DNA from: Paenibacillus sp. PL91
Lineage (GTDB): Bacteria > Bacillota > Bacilli > Paenibacillales > Paenibacillaceae
Length of the DNA: 64,000 bases
NCBI RefSeq assembly: GCF_012935325.2
Contig: NZ_JABBYG020000002.1
Span: 496,001-560,000 of the forward strand
Direction: 5' to 3'
A model generated the notes under the pieces. The model did not search any database, was not told the DNA's origin, and was given only the letters and a program-made list of their open reading frames with translations. A program made the translations under genes and the position numbers. Shown here piece after piece: positions 17,642-28,551 of this stretch (its first letter is position 1; every line of letters begins with the position of its first letter).

Positions 17642-18928
17642 TTATTCGGACCAGACGACAGCGCCGTCAACGATGGTTGTCACTGGCCAGCCGCTAAGCT
17701 TCCAGCCGCCGAATGGCGTATTGTTGCTCTTTGATGCAAAAGTGCTTGGATCAACCGAACGCTCGCTGTTCAAATCCACAATCGTTACATCGGCAGGTGC
17801 TCCTTGCTCTAATCGTCCAGTCGGAAGACGGAAGACGCGAGCCGGGTCTGCAGTCATGCGCTGCAAGAGGAAGCCAAGCGTCCATTTGCCGGTTTGTACG
17901 AATTTCGTATACAAGAGCGGGAAAGCCGTTTCGAAGCCGACGATGCCAAATGGCGCAAGCTGTACGCCGCGTGCCTTCTCTTCCGCGCTATGCGGGGCAT
18001 GATCGGTAACGACCATATCGATCGTTCCATCCTCGAGCGCTTCGATGACCGCTTGGACGTCGCGCGGCGTGCGAAGCGGCGGATTCATTTTCCAATTGGC
18101 ATTATCAAGGCCTGGAATGTCTTCGTCTGACAAAAGCAGGTGATGCGGGCAAACCTCAGCGGTTACCCGAACGCCGATTTGCTTCGCAAGGCGGATCAAG
18201 CGTACCGATTGCTCTGTGCTCACATGGCATACGTGATAGTGCACGCCCGTAGCTTCAGCCAGCAATACGTCTCTTCCTACATGAATCGCTTCCGATTCGT
18301 TCGGAATTCCTTTCAAGCCATGCTTGCGGGAAAACTCGCCTTCCGATGCCCAAGCGCCCTCAACCAATGTGTCGTCCTCGCAGTGCGCGATGATTGGCAT
18401 ATCCATCGACTGCGCAAGCGCCATCGCGTTTTTCATCATTTGCGCGTTTTGAACGCCTACACCGTCATCCGTGAAGCCAATCGCTCCTGCTTCTTTAAGT
18501 GAAGCAAAATCCGTCAGCTCGCGTCCTAGCTCGTTTTTAGTAATGGATGCGTAAGGCAGTACCTTAATTACTCCAACCTGCTCTGCTTTGTTCTTAATGT
18601 AGGAAACCGTCTCAGCTGTATCCGTTACCGGGCGCGTGTTAGGCATGCATGCAATCGTCGTGAAGCCGCCCTTAGCAGCGGAACGAGTACCTGTTGCGAT
18701 ATCTTCTTTATATTCAAAACCTGGATCGCGCAAATGAACGTGCATGTCGATAAAGCCTGGCGATACTAGTTTGCCCTGCGCATCAATAACCTCCGAGCTG
18801 CCTGTATCCGGCGTTTGTGCGCCGTCTACGATCGCTTCGATTTTACCGTTTGCGATTTGGATATGCTTGCTTTCTAGGCTGCCCGAAGTTTCATTCCATA
18901 CGTTACCGTTAATTATCCATAATGACAT
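17642..18928 (-). CDS. pyrC: Dihydroorotase (type I)
   Basis: This 428-residue amidohydrolase closes carbamoyl-aspartate to dihydroorotate. Metal ligands lie in DMHVHLRDPG, followed by EYKEDIATGTRSAAKGGFT and CMPNTRP. The DHAPH motif and the length of about 430 residues are typical of the type I enzyme of Gram-positives. A strong GGAGGG precedes ATG 18928. It sits 42 bases after pyrB and 60 bases before carA. Confidence 0.97.
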   Translation of the reverse strand: MSLWIINGNVWNETSGSLESKHIQIANGKIEAIVDGAQTPDTGSSEVIDAQGKLVSPGFIDMHVHLRDPGFEYKEDIATGTRSAAKGGFTTIACMPNTRPVTDTAETVSYIKNKAEQVGVIKVLPYASITKNELGRELTDFASLKEAGAIGFTDDGVGVQNAQMMKNAMALAQSMDMPIIAHCEDDTLVEGAWASEGEFSRKHGLKGIPNESEAIHVGRDVLLAEATGVHYHVCHVSTEQSVRLIRLAKQIGVRVTAEVCPHHLLLSDEDIPGLDNANWKMNPPLRTPRDVQAVIEALEDGTIDMVVTDHAPHSAEEKARGVQLAPFGIVGFETAFPLLYTKFVQTGKWTLGFLLQRMTADPARVFRLPTGRLEQGAPADVTIVDLNSERSVDPSTFASKSNNTPFGGWKLSGWPVTTIVDGAVVWSE

Positions 18929-18970
18929 GATCGTTTCACCCTCCGGTTGGTTCGTTCTATGTTGCTGCTA

Positions 18971-20444
<1,474 letters not shown>

Positions 20445-20482
20445 TTACTCCTTCCATAATCGCCCAAATGCCAGGTTGCGAC

Positions 20483-20515
20483 AAAAAAGCTCCTTGCAAA
20501 ATTCGCAAGGAGCTT
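20483..20515 (-). terminator. pyr leader attenuator terminator
   Basis: An 11-bp stem AAGCTCCTTGC...GCAAGGAGCTT with a T6 tract lies 45 bases upstream of pyrR. It is the conditional terminator of the attenuator. Confidence 0.9.
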
Positions 20516-20668
20516 GTGATAAGCCATGAAGAGATAGGGTACATTCCCTCGCCGCTCTCGTCACAGAAAGCTGCACATTAGGATGTCCTATTCTTCTCTT
20601 CTATAGACTTGTTATTCACGCTACCTTGCCAGCCTCTCGGGACTGAGTTAAAGGTACTGCTGTTTATC
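20516..20668 (-). promoter_or_regulatory. pyr operon leader with PyrR-binding loop
   Basis: The roughly 230-base leader starts near 20668. At 20629-20646 the RNA reads CUCAGUCCCGAGAGGCUGG, matching the PyrR target in which a purine-rich loop (GAGAGG) sits in a short stem. With pyrimidine nucleotides present, PyrR would stabilise this anti-antiterminator and let the terminator at 20483-20515 form. Confidence 0.85.
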
Positions 20669-20674
20669 AAAGGA

Positions 20675-20703
20675 ATTATCCCACATTCGACATATGATGT
20701 CAA
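20675..20703 (-). promoter_or_regulatory. Sigma-A promoter of the pyr operon
   Basis: On the minus strand a perfect TTGACA (20698-20703) and GATAAT (20675-20680) are separated by 17 bases. No other strong promoter is seen before pyrR. Confidence 0.88.
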
Positions 20704-20777
20704 GTGAAAACGAATATTTCCGCTTGTACACCGTGTGAACCAATTCCGATCAGCTATACAAGAATAGCGTTAATTTG

Positions 20778-22013
20778 TTACAGGCTAAGCTTACGAATTC
20801 TTTCAACCGCTTTTTCCGTATTTTCGCGGCTGCCGAATGCTGTTAGGCGGAAGTAGCCTTGGCCGCTTTGTCCGAATCCTACACCCGGTGTTCCAACGAT
20901 ATTTGCTTCCGTAAGAAGCTTATCGAAGAATGCCCATGAATCCATGCCATTTGGCGTTTTCAGCCAGATGTAAGGCGCATTGACACCGCCGAATACTTCC
21001 AAACCGATCGATGCAAGACCGTCGCGGATAATCGCAGCGTTAGTCATATAGTAATCAACCAAAGTTTTGATTTGTGCTTTGCCTTCCTCCGAGTAAATAG
21101 CAGCAGCACCGCGTTGTGTCACATACGATACGCCATTGAATTTAGTCGTGTGGCGGCGATTCCACAAGTCGTTGAACAAAACTTCGTTACCGGAAGCATC
21201 AAAGCCTTTAAGCTCGCGCGGAACGACCGTATATGCGCAGCGTACGCCTGTGAAGCCAGCGGTCTTGGAGAAGCTGCGGAATTCGATAGCAACCTCGCGC
21301 GCGCCTTCGATTTCGTAGATGCTGTGCGGAACATCCTCTTCTTGGATGAATGACTCGTAAGCGGAATCGTAAAGGATGATACAGTTGTTCGCCTTCGCGT
21401 AATCAACCCATACCTTAAGCTCTTGCTTCGTCAATGTCATGCCAGTCGGGTTGTTCGGGTAGCACAAGTAAATAATATCAACCTTGCGGTCCGGCAGGCT
21501 TGGCTTAAAGTCGTTCTCAGCTGTGCACTCCAAGTAGGAGATGTTCTCATAGCGTTTTGTTTCTTGATTGTATTTGCCTGAGCGGCCAGCCATTACGTTC
21601 GTATCTACATACACAGGGTACACAGGATCTTGAACGGCAACGATGCTGTTTTCGCTGAAAATTTCTTGAATGTTGCCGACATCGCATTTGGAGCCGTCGC
21701 TTACGAATACTTCATTCGATGCGATTTCGATGCCGCGCGCTTTATAGTCATTTTCAATAATTGCGTTGACCAGAAAATCGTAGCCTTGCTCGGGGCCGTA
21801 TCCGCGGAATGAGCCTGGAGCCGCAAGCTCGTCTACTGCGCTATGCATAGCTTTTAGAACCGCTTCTGGCAAGCCGCGAGTAACGTCGCCAATTCCTAGG
21901 CTGATAATTTCAGCATTTGGATTTTCTTGAATAAATTTTGTGCGGCGCTTTGCAATTTCAGAAAACAAGTAGCTGCCTTGCAGCTCCAAGTAATTTTGAT
22001 TAATGGATGTCAT
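20778..22013 (-). CDS. dapL: LL-diaminopimelate aminotransferase
   Basis: This 411-residue PLP enzyme converts tetrahydrodipicolinate directly to LL-diaminopimelate, bypassing the acylated intermediates of the longer lysine/peptidoglycan route. The Schiff-base Lys is K250 in [22 protein letters not shown] and the start-region [11 protein letters not shown] are characteristic of DapL. The product feeds meso-DAP to MurE, encoded at about 50 kb. AGGTG before ATG 22013 supports the start. It is not obviously in an operon with pyrR, which has its own promoter. Confidence 0.96.
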   Translation of the reverse strand: MTSINQNYLELQGSYLFSEIAKRRTKFIQENPNAEIISLGIGDVTRGLPEAVLKAMHSAVDELAAPGSFRGYGPEQGYDFLVNAIIENDYKARGIEIASNEVFVSDGSKCDVGNIQEIFSENSIVAVQDPVYPVYVDTNVMAGRSGKYNQETKRYENISYLECTAENDFKPSLPDRKVDIIYLCYPNNPTGMTLTKQELKVWVDYAKANNCIILYDSAYESFIQEEDVPHSIYEIEGAREVAIEFRSFSKTAGFTGVRCAYTVVPRELKGFDASGNEVLFNDLWNRRHTTKFNGVSYVTQRGAAAIYSEEGKAQIKTLVDYYMTNAAIIRDGLASIGLEVFGGVNAPYIWLKTPNGMDSWAFFDKLLTEANIVGTPGVGFGQSGQGYFRLTAFGSRENTEKAVERIRKLSL

Positions 22014-22132
22014 TTCGTGTCACCTATCCTTATATTTTCATTAATTTCAGATGTTACTGTTAGAATAACTTACTTCACAGTTCGAAATAATGAATAAAGT
22101 GGTGAAAAGTTTGCACTTTTGCACGTTTTGAA

Positions 22133-23071
22133 CTACCTGGATCTCAAGCTGCTAAGCACATTCTCAAAATCTGCCGGCAAAGGCATCTCGAACTCCAATC
22201 TCTCGCCGCTGCGCGGATGCGTAAAGCCGAGAAGCGCGGCATGCAAAGCTTGTCCCTTTAGCGCCACGGTCTTATTGCGCCCATAAACCGGATCTCCCGC
22301 AAGCGGATGTCCGATATATTTCATATGCACGCGAATTTGATGGGTGCGTCCCGTTTCGAGCTGCAGCTCGACAATCGTATAATCGCCCAAACGCTCCAGC
22401 ACATGGAAATGGGTTACCGCGTGTCTGCTGTTGCGCTCCGTTACCGTAAACAGCTTCCGATCATTCAAGTCGCGTCCGATCGGCGCGTCAATAGTTCCCT
22501 GGTCATGCGGCAAATTGCCGTGCACAAGAGCGATATATTTGCGCGTTACCGTATGATCCTTCAACTGCTCCGCAAGGGAAATATGCGCGAGGTCATTTTT
22601 GGCTGCCATCAGCAATCCCGTCGTATCTTTGTCGATACGATGCACGATGCCTGGACGAATCATGCCATTTATGCCGGACAAATCCTTGCAGTGGTACATA
22701 AGCGCATTTACAAGCGTTCCGGACGAATGTCCCGGTGCGGGATGAACGACCATACCGCGCTTTTTATTGATGACAATAAGATCCGAATCCTCATAAATAA
22801 CCTCAAGCGGAATGTTCTCAGGCACGATCGCAGCCTCTTCCGGTTCAGGTATATGAAGAACAACATGGTTGCCTTCCATTACCTTCACGTTCGCTTTTGC
22901 TACCTTCCCGTCTACCAGCACGGCTCCTGCTTTGATCCATTCCTGTACTTGCGTTCTCGATACGCCAGCATCGTCGATGCTGTCAGTTACAAACTTATCT
23001 ACTCGTTCACCGGATTGCTCTGCTTCTGCGATCCATTCCAAAGGCTCTTCATTATACAGGCTGTTGCTCAT
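22133..23071 (-). CDS. RluA/RluD-family pseudouridine synthase (YlyB-like)
   Basis: This roughly 312-residue enzyme isomerises uridines in RNA, most likely 23S rRNA. An S4 RNA-binding domain (about residues 20-80) precedes the catalytic domain, whose active Asp lies in HRIDKDTTGLLM. GRTHQIRVHMKYIGHPLAGD is also typical. ATG 23071 is preferred, with AAGGA upstream and a 20-base overlap with lspA; the frame extends to 23143 without a ribosome site. Coupling to lspA is the usual arrangement in Bacilli. Confidence 0.94.
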   Translation of the reverse strand: MSNSLYNEEPLEWIAEAEQSGERVDKFVTDSIDDAGVSRTQVQEWIKAGAVLVDGKVAKANVKVMEGNHVVLHIPEPEEAAIVPENIPLEVIYEDSDLIVINKKRGMVVHPAPGHSSGTLVNALMYHCKDLSGINGMIRPGIVHRIDKDTTGLLMAAKNDLAHISLAEQLKDHTVTRKYIALVHGNLPHDQGTIDAPIGRDLNDRKLFTVTERNSRHAVTHFHVLERLGDYTIVELQLETGRTHQIRVHMKYIGHPLAGDPVYGRNKTVALKGQALHAALLGFTHPRSGERLEFEMPLPADFENVLSSLRSR

Positions 23072-23573
23072 GATTGTTATGATCCTTGTCCTCTCCATTT
23101 TGCAAACGTTTTTTATCATCCTTAGCGGACAACAACGTATCAATTAGTATTAATGCTACGCCGCAGACGATACCCGAATCCGCCACGTTAAAAATCGGAA
23201 ATTCATAGCTGCCGAAGTTAAACTGCAGGAAGTCAACAACCTCACCAAACCGAGCGCGATCCAAGAAGTTGCCAATCGCACCTCCAAGCACAAGTCCTAG
23301 CCCAACGAGCAGCCAAGGCTTGGCAGACCGGCGAATCGACTGAATGTACCATATAATGCCCGTTACAATGACGATTGTAATAATAATGAAAAAAAGCCGT
23401 TGCTCCTGCAGGATGCCAAACGCAGCACCCCGATTTCGATGCGAAGTAATGAGAAAAAAATTACCGATAACGCTAATTTGATCCCCGATCTCAAGCTTTG
23501 TTTCAATTATTTTTTTTGTTACAAAATCAAGGACAAACACGATTACGGCTACCCAATAATAATAAAAACGCAT
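23052..23573 (-). CDS. lspA: Lipoprotein signal peptidase (SPase II)
   Basis: This 173-residue membrane aspartyl protease cleaves prolipoproteins before the lipid-modified Cys. Four transmembrane helices are visible. The two active-site regions are GNFLDRARFGEVVDF and FNVADSGIVCGV, each with one catalytic Asp. It would process the lipoproteins encoded in this window: the solute-binding protein, the adaptor and the DUF4349 protein. The C-terminal tail is unusually rich in Asp, Asn and His. AGGAG precedes ATG 23573. Confidence 0.97.
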   Translation of the reverse strand: MRFYYYWVAVIVFVLDFVTKKIIETKLEIGDQISVIGNFFLITSHRNRGAAFGILQEQRLFFIIITIVIVTGIIWYIQSIRRSAKPWLLVGLGLVLGGAIGNFLDRARFGEVVDFLQFNFGSYEFPIFNVADSGIVCGVALILIDTLLSAKDDKKRLQNGEDKDHNNHEQQPV

Positions 23574-23808
23574 CTAATCACTCCTAATTTTTTGTGAAGC
23601 AACATTTCAACCCCAGAGAGCTGCGTGTTGGTCCATTTCGAACCGACGCGATAGCTCCTTTCAAACAATTCCAATCAATTGTAGCATACTGGGCCAAACG
23701 AGAGCCAGCACGAAGCGTTGTTCTTCCATTGAAGCCCATACTGAAAATCCGCCTTTCGGCAAAAGCTAATACAGCAATTATGTTCCCTGCTAAGGAGGGC
23801 GCTCAAAA

Positions 23809-24537
23809 ATGACAACCCTAACAAACGCTCATATTAAGCTGTTGCAAAGCAGGTTATTGGATGAGCAGCACGACATCGAACACAGGCTTGCAGAAAATGA
23901 TCATTACGGATTATCCCATTCGCTTCGCGATGATACCGGCGAGCTTTCATCGATCGATAACCATCCAGGCGATATCGCAACCGAGCTGTACGAACGTGAA
24001 AAAGACGTTGCCCTGCTTGAACAGGAGGATCTGCATCTAAGACGTATCGATGCGGCGCTTGATGCGATAGCAAGCGGTTCATATGGCATTTGCTTGACTT
24101 GCAACGAGCCTATTCCGTTTGAGCGGCTTGATGCCGTTCCCGATACGCTGTATTGCATTGAGCATGCGCCTCGCCAGCATTTATCCCTGCGCAGGCCCGT
24201 TGAAGAATTAGTGCTTGATCCTCCATTTGGTCGAACAAGCATGGACGAGCATGACAATTACAACGGCTTTGACGGTGAGGATGCTTGGCAAATTGTTGAA
24301 CAATGGGGCAATGCCGATTCACCTGCCATGTCAGAAAATCGAGATGTTGCCGATTATGATCATGTCGGCATTGAAGCTTATGAGAATGACGGCTTCGTTG
24401 AGCCGATCGAAAGCTTTCTTGCGACCGACATCACCGGCCGTCATGTCTCCGTGATTCGCAACCGGGAATATTCGCATTATTTGCATGCCGGCGAAGGAGA
24501 TCACGGCCTTGAGACTGAAGAGCTTGACGAAAAATAA
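23809..24537 (+). CDS. TraR/DksA-type zinc-finger protein, YteA-like
   Basis: This 242-residue protein has a helical N-terminal half with DNHPGDIATELYEREKD, conserved in the YteA family. A zinc finger (about 100-126) starts CLTCNEP and ends CIEH, so the fourth ligand would be His rather than Cys. The acidic C-terminal part contains GIEAYENDGFVEPIES. Relatives are sporulation-associated and may act on RNA polymerase, but the role is not established. AAGGAGG lies 9 bases before the ATG. It is read opposite to its neighbours. The 235 bases between it and lspA hold no further feature I can identify. Confidence 0.88.
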   Translation: MTTLTNAHIKLLQSRLLDEQHDIEHRLAENDHYGLSHSLRDDTGELSSIDNHPGDIATELYEREKDVALLEQEDLHLRRIDAALDAIASGSYGICLTCNEPIPFERLDAVPDTLYCIEHAPRQHLSLRRPVEELVLDPPFGRTSMDEHDNYNGFDGEDAWQIVEQWGNADSPAMSENRDVADYDHVGIEAYENDGFVEPIESFLATDITGRHVSVIRNREYSHYLHAGEGDHGLETEELDEK

Positions 24538-24542
24538 ACAAA

Positions 24543-24881
24543 TCAATACGTTTTTCCTTCAAGCTGGATTTGTACGATTCGAACGATGTCCGCGATATAG
24601 TCGCCGATAATCGGCAGGTTCAACGCACCTAATATACGCAGCACATAAAGAATCGTCGCAGCAAAAAAAGTAAAGCCGATTGCGATACCGACGCCTCGCG
24701 CCGTACCGGCAAGCAGATTTTTCCAAATCAGCGTTCTGGGGCGGTTCAGCAGTTGGACATAATCGGCAATTTGCGTACGCTCCAAATCTGTTGCGATATT
24801 TAACAGGCGTTTATCAAGCATGCTGAGCGAAGATTGCAGCTCGTTCAAATTTTTCGGTTGATCCGGGTTATTTGTTTTCAT
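24543..24881 (-). CDS. DUF5665 family membrane protein
   Basis: This protein of about 112 residues begins MKTNNPDQPKNLNELQ. A charged helical first half is followed by one or two hydrophobic segments (GVGIAIGFTFFAATILYVLRIL) and an amphipathic end. It matches the DUF5665 pattern, whose function is unknown. ATG 24881 has AAGGGG 9 bases upstream; a TTG at 24902 would overlap that site. It lies just downstream of ileS, behind that gene's terminator. Confidence 0.82.
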   Translation of the reverse strand: MKTNNPDQPKNLNELQSSLSMLDKRLLNIATDLERTQIADYVQLLNRPRTLIWKNLLAGTARGVGIAIGFTFFAATILYVLRILGALNLPIIGDYIADIVRIVQIQLEGKTY

Positions 24882-24907
24882 ACGAGGCATCCCCTTTGTC
24901 AAACAAT

Positions 24908-24995
24908 AAAACGAGGCCTAACCTCCCTGCCATTGCAGCTGTGCGACCATTTAAGTCGCTTGCTGCAGCAGCCGGTAGGCGACGGCCTCGTTTTT
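24908..24995 (-). terminator. Long-hairpin terminator downstream of ileS
   Basis: The minus strand has an outer stem AACGAGGCC...GGCCTCGTT followed by a T run. The intervening 65 bases contain further pairing, so the structure is branched. Confidence 0.65.
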
Positions 24996-25024
24996 CGCTT
25001 GTTGTTTTCCTATATACTATATCC

Positions 25025-28000
25025 TTATCCGCGGATGAAAATCCCTATAACCTTCTCGCCGAGCGATACTCTCTCCATCTCAGGCGTTTCTTCATAGGAT
25101 ACTGACTGTACAAGCACATTATCGTGCAGGACATCCTTGAATGCTTCAAGAGCTGCTTTAAGCTCAGAATCTACATCCAGCACAAGGTCAATCCTTTTCT
25201 CGATCGGCAAATCCAGCTTTTTGCGCGTATCCTGAACGGCACGAATAACTTCGCGCACCCAGCCCTCCTGCTCAAGCTCCGGCGTAATATCCGTATTAAG
25301 CGCTACGGTAACGCCATAGCCTGATGCAGAAGCGAATCCAGACTTCGCTTGTTTTTCAACCAACAGCTCTTCAACGGCAATGGCCAGCTGCTCGCCCTCA
25401 GCGCTCGTGAAATCGAAGGTGCCACCATTCACAATGCTGCGTGTTTGGTCTGCATTTAAGCCTTTCAGCTGTGCCTGAATTGGCCCTACGTTTTTGCCAT
25501 ACTTTTTGCCGGCAACTTTAAGGTTCAGCTTGAGCGTAAAATCAACAAAGCCGCTGTCTGAATGTTGTACCGTAATCGCTTTGACGTTAATTTCGTCCTT
25601 CACGATGTCCTCGTATTCTGCCACGTTGAAATCACGATCCAGCGAAACGATAAGCTCGGATAATGGTTGACGCGTCTTGATGCCCGTTTCGTTCCGAACG
25701 TTGCGCGCAAGCTCAACGATTTGTTTCGCGCTTTCCATGTCGCGCTCCAGCGTCTCATCGATCGCAGCTTCGTCAGCTTTAGGGTAGTCAGCCAAATGAA
25801 CGCTGCCCGCTCCGCCCAAGTTTCCGTATACATCCTCAGCTAGCAAAGGAGCATATGGCGCAATTAGACGAGACAGCGTAAGCAAAACGCTGCGGAGAGT
25901 CTGGTAAGCAGCCAGCTTGTCATCGGTAAGCCCGCTTCCCCAGAAACGGTCGCGCGAGCGTCTGATATACCAGTTGCTAAGCTCGTCAACAAACGTCTCA
26001 ATCGATTTGGCCGGGTTAAGGAAATCATTAACCTCTAGTCCTTTGTTCACCGTGTTGATTAAGCTATTCAAGCGGGAAATGATCCAGCGATCCAGCTTGT
26101 TACCCGATTTGATCTCCTCATGTGCGTTAAAGTCAAAGCCGTCAATGGATGCATAAAGCGCAAAAAACGCATGCGTGTTGACGATAGTATCAATGACCTT
26201 CGATTTTGCCTCGCCTACGATGCCGCGCGAGAAACGTTTGCTGTTCCACGGCGCGCTGTCTGCAAGCAATGCCCAGCGGAATGCATCTGTGCCGTATTCG
26301 TTGATGATTTCCCATGGATCAATGACATTGCCTTTTGACTTCGACATCTTCTGGCCATTCTCATCCAAAATATGTCCGGTTGAGATAACCGCTTTGTAAG
26401 GCGCTTTGCCATTGTATAGCGTCGATACCGCCAGCAAGCTGTAGAACCAGCCGCGTGTCTGGTCAATGCCCTCGCAGATGATGTCTGCCGGGTATTGCTC
26501 GGAGAACTGCTGTTCATTCTCAAACGGGTGATGATGCTGCGCAAAAGGCATTGAGCCGCTGTCGAACCATACGTCGATCACTTCCGGTGTACGCGTCATT
26601 TCTGCGCCTTCGGCAAATGGAGATTTCAGCTTGATTCCATCTACATATGGCTTGTGGAGCTCGATATCCTCCGGCACGTCGCCGATTGCCATCGCGCGTA
26701 AATCAGCGATGCTGCTCGGCGAATATTCTTTGCCTGTCACTTCACAGAACCAAACATTAAGCGGCGTTCCCCAGTAGCGATTGCGGCTGATGTTCCAATC
26801 CACCAAATCCTCAAGGAACTTGCCAAAGCGGCCTTCGCGGATATGGCCTGGATACCAATCCACACTGTTGTTGTTAGCGATCAGTTGATCCTTAACAGCC
26901 GTTGTCTTAATGAACCAGCTTTCCATTGCATAATAGATCAATGGCGTTTTGCAGCGCCAGCAGAATGGATAGCTATGCTCGTAGCGCTCTTTCGAGTAGA
27001 GCAAGCCGCGCTCGCTCAAATTTTTGACGATATCGATATCAAGCTCGCTGTCTTTGACGAAACGACCCGCAAAATCCGTTACTTCCGCAACGTAGCGGCC
27101 AGCCAAATCAACGACGCTCAGCATACTGATTCCGTTCTCGCGCGATACTCTGTAGTCATCTTCGCCGTGTGCAGGCGCGATATGAACAATTCCTGTACCG
27201 CTTGTGTCGCTGACAAAATCGCCGGCAATGACGATATGTCCTTTCTCAATCGCAACGTAATTGAATGGCGGCTCATAGCTTAAGCCAACCAGCTCTGCGC
27301 CTTTCACAACGGATAGCACCTCATACTCATCCTTCAGCACGCTCTCAGCCAAATTTTGAGCAACGATATACACTTCGCCATTTTTGGAAGCGCGGATATA
27401 ATCAAGCTCCGGATTTACAGCGAGCGCCACGTTAGCTGGCAGCGTCCATGGCGTAGTCGTCCAAGCGAGGACAAACTCTCCAGAATCCTTAAGCTTGAAC
27501 TTCGCAGTCGCGCTTAGATCCTTTACATCCTCATAGCCCTGTGCAACCTCATGCGAACTGAGCGTCGTTTGGCAATCCGGGCAATACGGGCTAACACGAT
27601 GTCCGCGGTACAGCAGGCCCTTGCCGTGAATGGTGGATAAAATATGCCAAACGCTCTCGATATACTCATTTTTAAGCGTAATGTATGGATTGTCTAGATC
27701 TGTCCAGTATCCGATCGCTTCTGTAAGCTCACGCCACTGCTTCTCGTATTCGAATACGCTGTCCTTACATTTTTTCACGAATTTCTCAATGCCGTATTCT
27801 TCAATTTCTTGTTTGCCGGAGATGCCCAGCTGCTTCTCAACGCCAAGCTCAACCGGAAGACCGTGCGTATCCCAGCCTGCTTTACGGATTACGCGGTAGC
27901 CTGCCATCGTCTTGTAACGACCGATAAAGTCTTTGATAACGCGGCCAAGCACGTGACCGATATGCGGTGCACCATTAGCGGTAGGCGGTCCTTCATAAAA

Positions 28001-28123
28001 TACAAAATTCGGCTTGCCTTCCCGATTTTCAATTGATTTCTTGAAGGTATCCTCTGTCTTCCATTGCGCAAGCACTCGCATCTCACGACTGCGGGCACGT
28101 TCCTTTACATCTACGCGTTGCAT
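25025..28123 (-). CDS. ileS: Isoleucyl-tRNA synthetase, IleRS2 (eukaryote-like) type
   Basis: This 1032-residue class I synthetase charges tRNA-Ile. The HIGH motif is at residues 54-57 within EGPPTANGAPHIGHVLGR, and the KMSKSKGNVIDPWEI loop is in the C-terminal part of the catalytic core. The editing CP1 domain contains the usual WTTTPWTLPANVALAV. The N-terminus (KTMAGYRVIRKAGWDTHGLP) and KMSKSKGN resemble IleRS2, the form related to eukaryotic cytosolic enzymes, not the standard bacterial IleRS1. IleRS2 enzymes are known for lower mupirocin sensitivity. ATG 28123 has GGAGG 8 bases upstream. Expression is controlled by the T-box directly upstream. Confidence 0.96.
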   Translation of the reverse strand: MQRVDVKERARSREMRVLAQWKTEDTFKKSIENREGKPNFVFYEGPPTANGAPHIGHVLGRVIKDFIGRYKTMAGYRVIRKAGWDTHGLPVELGVEKQLGISGKQEIEEYGIEKFVKKCKDSVFEYEKQWRELTEAIGYWTDLDNPYITLKNEYIESVWHILSTIHGKGLLYRGHRVSPYCPDCQTTLSSHEVAQGYEDVKDLSATAKFKLKDSGEFVLAWTTTPWTLPANVALAVNPELDYIRASKNGEVYIVAQNLAESVLKDEYEVLSVVKGAELVGLSYEPPFNYVAIEKGHIVIAGDFVSDTSGTGIVHIAPAHGEDDYRVSRENGISMLSVVDLAGRYVAEVTDFAGRFVKDSELDIDIVKNLSERGLLYSKERYEHSYPFCWRCKTPLIYYAMESWFIKTTAVKDQLIANNNSVDWYPGHIREGRFGKFLEDLVDWNISRNRYWGTPLNVWFCEVTGKEYSPSSIADLRAMAIGDVPEDIELHKPYVDGIKLKSPFAEGAEMTRTPEVIDVWFDSGSMPFAQHHHPFENEQQFSEQYPADIICEGIDQTRGWFYSLLAVSTLYNGKAPYKAVISTGHILDENGQKMSKSKGNVIDPWEIINEYGTDAFRWALLADSAPWNSKRFSRGIVGEAKSKVIDTIVNTHAFFALYASIDGFDFNAHEEIKSGNKLDRWIISRLNSLINTVNKGLEVNDFLNPAKSIETFVDELSNWYIRRSRDRFWGSGLTDDKLAAYQTLRSVLLTLSRLIAPYAPLLAEDVYGNLGGAGSVHLADYPKADEAAIDETLERDMESAKQIVELARNVRNETGIKTRQPLSELIVSLDRDFNVAEYEDIVKDEINVKAITVQHSDSGFVDFTLKLNLKVAGKKYGKNVGPIQAQLKGLNADQTRSIVNGGTFDFTSAEGEQLAIAVEELLVEKQAKSGFASASGYGVTVALNTDITPELEQEGWVREVIRAVQDTRKKLDLPIEKRIDLVLDVDSELKAALEAFKDVLHDNVLVQSVSYEETPEMERVSLGEKVIGIFIRG

Positions 28124-28145
28124 ATTCCAGCCTCCTAATTTTAAA

Positions 28146-28485
28146 CAAAAATAAAGCCTCATCCCTATGAGAAGGGACGAGGCTTAGTCGCGTTACCACC
28201 CTTGTTCCGCATATTCTTCTGCCGTATTGCTAGCAAGAAGATGAAGGCTAACAGCTCTCTCGAACTGCGCTTCATGCGGCACCTTAGTCGCGAACGTTCT
28301 GTTCGCGTTCCCTGTAACGGGGGACAGCCGTCAGCACTTACTGCTGCTCTCGCAGGTTCGGCGCCGCTTCTCAGAGAGGATATTCCGAATTGGCTCACAC
28401 ACCGGGCTTTCAGCTGCCGCCGGCTCTCTGAGGAGTGACCCTAAGACGTACTTGTTCTCGTCAACGAAGTTTAGATCAATAATTC
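28146..28485 (-). promoter_or_regulatory. T-box riboswitch (isoleucine) upstream of ileS
   Basis: The leader contains the conserved T-box GGTGGTAACGCG (28189-28200) and a terminator stem AAAGCCTCATCCC...GGGACGAGGCTT with a T run (28146-28185). Stem I is closed by CTCAGAGAG pairing with CTCTCTGAG. An ATC (28379-28381) lies in the specifier-loop position directly before the 3' strand, matching an isoleucine codon. Uncharged tRNA-Ile would favour antitermination and ileS expression. Confidence 0.92.
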
Positions 28486-28495
28486 ATTATCATTA

Positions 28496-28525
28496 GTTAT
28501 AGCTTAACAACAGGCCAAATGTCAA
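28496..28525 (-). promoter_or_regulatory. Sigma-A promoter of the ileS T-box leader
   Basis: A perfect TTGACA (28520-28525) is followed after 18 bases by TATAAC (28496-28501), just upstream of the T-box leader. Confidence 0.75.
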
Positions 28526-28551
28526 ATGTCATTTCGCCTATTTGTAGTTAA

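Noticed and set aside
22307..23125. 272-codon plus-strand ORF across the pseudouridine synthase gene
   Set aside because: Antisense to a clearly conserved gene; its product has no recognisable features.
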